NCBI GenBank assembly: GCA_027490195.1
Contig: JAIXYN010000053.1
Coordinates: forward strand, 1 to 64,000
DNA: 64,000 nt
Source of the DNA: Verrucomicrobiaceae bacterium
Lineage (GTDB): Bacteria > Verrucomicrobiota > Verrucomicrobiia > Verrucomicrobiales > Verrucomicrobiaceae
Reading direction: 5' to 3'
The notes under the pieces are model-generated. The model was not told where the DNA came from and did no database searches. It saw only the letters and a program-made list of their open reading frames with translations. Every line of letters begins with the position of its first letter. Position 1 is the first letter of the stretch. The translations under genes were made by a program, and so were the position numbers. Positions 61,533-64,000 of the stretch are shown here, one piece after another.

Positions 61533-62060
61533 ATGAGCACCCCAGACGACAAACAACCCGTGAAAAAAATGTCCATCATCGTGAGCCGTGGCTCGCTGGA
61601 TGGCATTTACCCCGCGCTGATCATGGCCAACGGCGCGCGCATGGAGGGCATCGAGGCCTCGCTGTTCTTCACCTTCTTCGGCCTGAATGCTCTGGCCAAC
61701 AAAACACTGGATCACTTGAAGGTCTCCACCGTGGGTAATGCCGCGCTGAACATGGCCATGCCTATGCTCGGCCTGCCCATCACGATGCCCTTCCCCACGG
61801 TGATGGGTGCCATCCCGGGCGTGTCAGCCTTTGCCACGCATCTGATGAACAAGGAGATGGAGAAGCTCGCCATCCCGCCCGTGCGCGAATTCCTCGAACT
61901 TATCTCCGACTCCGGCGGCAAGATCTTTGCCTGCAAGCTGGCGATGGACATGTTCAAGCTGAAGAAGGAAGACCTGATGGACCGCGTGGATGACGTGCTG
62001 ACCGTGGGTCAGTTCTACGAGGAATCCGCCGGTGTGGGGACGCACATCCTTTTCACCTAA
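61533..62060 (+). CDS. DsrE2-like peroxiredoxin-family protein
   Basis: 175 residues. Family text: [40 protein letters not shown] and [20 protein letters not shown], where the Cys matches the conserved DsrE2 thiol. DsrE2 proteins bind sulfane sulfur with rhodanese and TusA/DsrC partners. There are moderately hydrophobic stretches ([18 protein letters not shown]) as usual for DsrE2. It is the last gene of the SQR unit; its stop directly abuts the stop of the convergent ABC-ATPase gene. Confidence 0.9.
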   Translation: MSTPDDKQPVKKMSIIVSRGSLDGIYPALIMANGARMEGIEASLFFTFFGLNALANKTLDHLKVSTVGNAALNMAMPMLGLPITMPFPTVMGAIPGVSAFATHLMNKEMEKLAIPPVREFLELISDSGGKIFACKLAMDMFKLKKEDLMDRVDDVLTVGQFYEESAGVGTHILFT

Positions 62061-62795
62061 TCACCACTGCAGGGTGGACACGTCCACCCGAGTCTCGTTG
62101 CGGCTTTCCTTGACGATGTGCCCATCGGAGAGGTGCAGGACGCGGTCGGCCATGGCGGCCATGGCGGCGTTGTGCGTGATGACGACAGTCAGCGTGCCGA
62201 GTTCTCGGTTGATGCGCTCGATGGCTTCCAGCACGGTGATGCCGGTGGTCACATCGAGAGCGCCGGTGGGTTCGTCACACAGCAGCACCTCGGGTTTCTT
62301 GGCAATGGCACGGGCGATGGCCACGCGCTGCTGCTCGCCGCCGCTGAGCTGGGATGGGAAATGATCCAGTCGGTGGCTCAGGCCCACGCGGTCCAGCGCA
62401 TCCTCCGGCTTCATCGGGTCCGGGGCGATGTCGGTGATGAGGGCCACGTTTTCGCGGGCGGTGAGGCTGGGGATGAGATTGTAGAATTGAAAGACGAAGC
62501 CCACACAGTTACGGCGGAACTGTGTCAGCGTGCGCTCGCCGCCGCCGGAGAGGTCCCAGCCTTTGTAGCGGAGGGTGCCGGAGGTGGGGATGTCCAGGCC
62601 ACCTAAAATGTTGAGCAGCGTGGACTTACCGCTGCCGGACGCGCCCAGCAGCACCACCAGCTCGCCGGGGTGGAAATCGAGGTCGACCCCCTGAAGGGCC
62701 ACCACATTGAGATCTCCGGTTTGGTAAACTTTTCGCAGCCCCCGGGCCGCAAAAATCGGCTTCTCGCCCACCGCAGGCGGCTGGCGGGTGCTCAT
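62061..62795 (-). CDS. ABC transporter ATP-binding protein (LolD/MacB-like)
   Basis: About 244 residues from the ATG at 62795 ([20 protein letters not shown]); in-frame ATGs at 62822 and 62837 are alternatives. All ATPase motifs are intact: Walker [22 protein letters not shown]-loop [19 protein letters not shown], signature [15 protein letters not shown], Walker [12 protein letters not shown] and H-loop VVITHNAAM. This subfamily (LolD, MacB, FtsE-like) energises export of lipoproteins or antimicrobial compounds. No permease gene is adjacent in the window. Confidence 0.93.
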   Translation of the reverse strand: MSTRQPPAVGEKPIFAARGLRKVYQTGDLNVVALQGVDLDFHPGELVVLLGASGSGKSTLLNILGGLDIPTSGTLRYKGWDLSGGGERTLTQFRRNCVGFVFQFYNLIPSLTARENVALITDIAPDPMKPEDALDRVGLSHRLDHFPSQLSGGEQQRVAIARAIAKKPEVLLCDEPTGALDVTTGITVLEAIERINRELGTLTVVITHNAAMAAMADRVLHLSDGHIVKESRNETRVDVSTLQW

Positions 62796-62905
62796 GGTGC
62801 TGGTCGGCTGAGGGCTTGGCATGCCCCTACCTTGCATGGCGAAAGGGATTCTGCCAACACGATGATCGGTGGTTGCGTCCGGCGTTCATCGCGCAAGATT
62901 ATACA

Positions 62906-63679
62906 ATGCCCACTTTGGCCAGCGACGACACCCCCGAGATTCACACGACGAGGGTCAAACTCCCTACGCGTGAACGCACCAGCGGACGCACTTTCGTCAT
63001 TGGCGACATCCATGGCTGTTCGACGGCGCTGGATCTCTTGCTGCAGGAGTTGTCCCCCCAGAGCATGGACAGGGTCGTCACCCTGGGCGATTACGTGGAT
63101 CGCGGACCGGACAGTCGCGGCGTGGTGCAGCGTCTGCTGGATCTGGAAAAGCAGGTCCAACTTATTCCGCTGATCGGCAACCATGAAATTCTCATGCTCG
63201 ATGCCCGCAGCCAGCTGCTTGACTCCGGCTCCTGGTACGGCGTCGGCGGCAGGCAGACCATGCAGTCCTATGGCTGCAAGGACATCCCGGACTGGAACGC
63301 CATCCCGCAGGAGCACTGGGACTTCCTGAGCCAGCGCCTGCGCCGCTGGCATGCGGACGAAACGCATATCTTTGCCCACGCGAATGTGAACGCCATGCTG
63401 CCCTTGGAGGATCAGAGCGACGACTGGCTGTTCTGGCGGCGCTTTGATGATTCCCACCCGCATTTCTCGGGCAAGACGCTGGTGTGCGGTCACACTGCCC
63501 AGAAGAACGGACTGCCCCACATTCTTCCCGGCCGGATCTGCCTCGACACCTGGGCTTATGGGGAGGGCTGGCTCACCGCGCTCGATACCAGCACGCAAAC
63601 TCTGCTGCAGACCAATCAACGTGGCGAGGTACGGCGCTACAGTTTTGACGAGGTGCGCATGCTCACCGATAAAGCGTGA
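62906..63679 (+). CDS. Metallophosphoesterase (PP1-like serine/threonine phosphatase or ApaH-like)
   Basis: 257 residues from the ATG at 62906; upstream codons lie in the divergent promoter. The metal-binding signature is complete: FVIGDIHGCSTALDLLLQEL, VVTLGDYVDRGPDSRGVVQR, LIGNHEILMLDARS and LVCGHTAQKNGLPH. Small bacterial enzymes of this group act on phosphoserine or phosphothreonine proteins or on diadenosine tetraphosphate; sequence alone does not choose. It is followed 11 bases later by a truncated gene. Confidence 0.93.
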   Translation: MPTLASDDTPEIHTTRVKLPTRERTSGRTFVIGDIHGCSTALDLLLQELSPQSMDRVVTLGDYVDRGPDSRGVVQRLLDLEKQVQLIPLIGNHEILMLDARSQLLDSGSWYGVGGRQTMQSYGCKDIPDWNAIPQEHWDFLSQRLRRWHADETHIFAHANVNAMLPLEDQSDDWLFWRRFDDSHPHFSGKTLVCGHTAQKNGLPHILPGRICLDTWAYGEGWLTALDTSTQTLLQTNQRGEVRRYSFDEVRMLTDKA

Positions 63680-63690
63680 CCTCCCCCGCC

Positions 63691-64000
63691 ATGACACGCG
63701 CGCGCTGGATCCTCTCTGCTGCCACTCTCTGCGCGCTTTGGCTGATCGGTGCACTGGTTTGCCTGCCACACCTGCAGCGAGATCTTGAAACGGCCGCCCG
63801 GGATGTGCTCTCGCAGCAGCCCGCACTGCAAAATCGGATGGTCGGACTGCACCTTGAGTTTGACGGCCAGCAGGCACGAATCACCGGCAGCGTGCGCACG
63901 CAGGAAGACCGCAGCAGGGTCGAAAACACCGTGCGCAACCTGGTGCGACTGCCAGCACCGCTTTCCTTCGGACTTGGGCCTCACCTCAATCCTGTCAGTG
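63691..64000 (+). CDS. BON-like domain membrane or exported protein (cut by window end)
   Basis: The first 103 codons of a gene that runs off the window; no stop is present. It starts at the ATG at 63691 (MTRARWILSAATLCALWLIG), a signal peptide or membrane anchor. Then HLEFDGQQARITGSVRTQED followed by RSRVENTVRNLVRL fits the beta-alpha-beta of a BON domain, often seen in OmpA-like outer-membrane proteins. The spacing of 11 bases suggests cotranscription with the metallophosphoesterase gene. Full function cannot be judged. Confidence 0.75.
   Translation, partial: MTRARWILSAATLCALWLIGALVCLPHLQRDLETAARDVLSQQPALQNRMVGLHLEFDGQQARITGSVRTQEDRSRVENTVRNLVRLPAPLSFGLGPHLNPVS

Overview
The window reads as a chromosomal segment of a Verrucomicrobiota bacterium, most like Prosthecobacter and its relatives. 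The lineage call is an inference. It rests on a high-GC genome with weak Shine-Dalgarno sites, a protein resembling a family restricted to Verrucomicrobia and Planctomycetes (30438-30851), ThuA-like and PQQ-propeller proteins with signal peptides, a recA promoter with a TGTTC-N4-GAACA LexA-type box, and many short intergenic palindromes. No rRNA, tRNA, CRISPR array or transposase gene was seen.

Layout. 1-13,714: alpha/beta hydrolase, class V aminotransferase, von Willebrand A membrane protein, LMW-phosphatase-like protein, gpmI, cell-wall amidase, GmhB-like phosphatase, ribD, a lone GspF-like protein, recA under a LexA box, and a PilZ-like protein. 13,784-18,748 (minus): a TolC/HlyD/ABC export operon whose ABC ATPase has lost key catalytic residues. 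19,000-25,250: rppH, an NlpC/P60-like lipoprotein, a ThuA-like protein, cstA, an AT-richer ribbon-helix-helix/PD-(D/E)XK protein, and a PQQ propeller. 25,822-28,937: ilvB and ilvN with a DNA adenine methyltransferase gene between them. 29,099-34,093: glycosyltransferase, Minf_1886-like protein, M16 peptidase, small membrane protein. 34,125-34,670: two tandem 175-nt copies of an apparent structured RNA with compensatory base changes and terminator-like 3' hairpins, upstream of a secreted cyclophilin. 35,639-40,517: PIG-L deacetylase, YqeY, ispD, and an MFS-acyltransferase fusion. 40,835-44,735: an AT-richer Gabija anti-phage pair (gajA, gajB). 45,024-52,836: SIMPL protein, a hypothetical protein, a minus-strand series mazG-antitoxin-PIN toxin-SNF2 helicase, a NagB homologue, and a glycine-rich RRM protein with a clear terminator. 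52,949-62,060: a sulfur-handling module (two DUF2892 proteins, RND pump with adaptor, ArsR regulator, rhodanese, two DsrE-type proteins, zinc-ribbon thioredoxin, sulfide:quinone-reductase-like flavoprotein, TusE/DsrC-like protein). The end holds a LolD-like ATPase, a metallophosphatase and a truncated BON-like membrane protein.

How genes work together. The sulfur module looks like one regulon: an ArsR repressor between divergent units, TATA-rich inverted repeats in both divergent intergenic regions, and proteins that would oxidise sulfide (SQR), carry persulfide (rhodanese, DsrE, TusE) and export products (RND). The Gabija pair, the methyltransferase, the RHH-nuclease and the toxin-antitoxin pair are the accessory or defence-like content in an otherwise housekeeping region. 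The most novel-looking item is the duplicated structured RNA at 34.1-34.7 kb.
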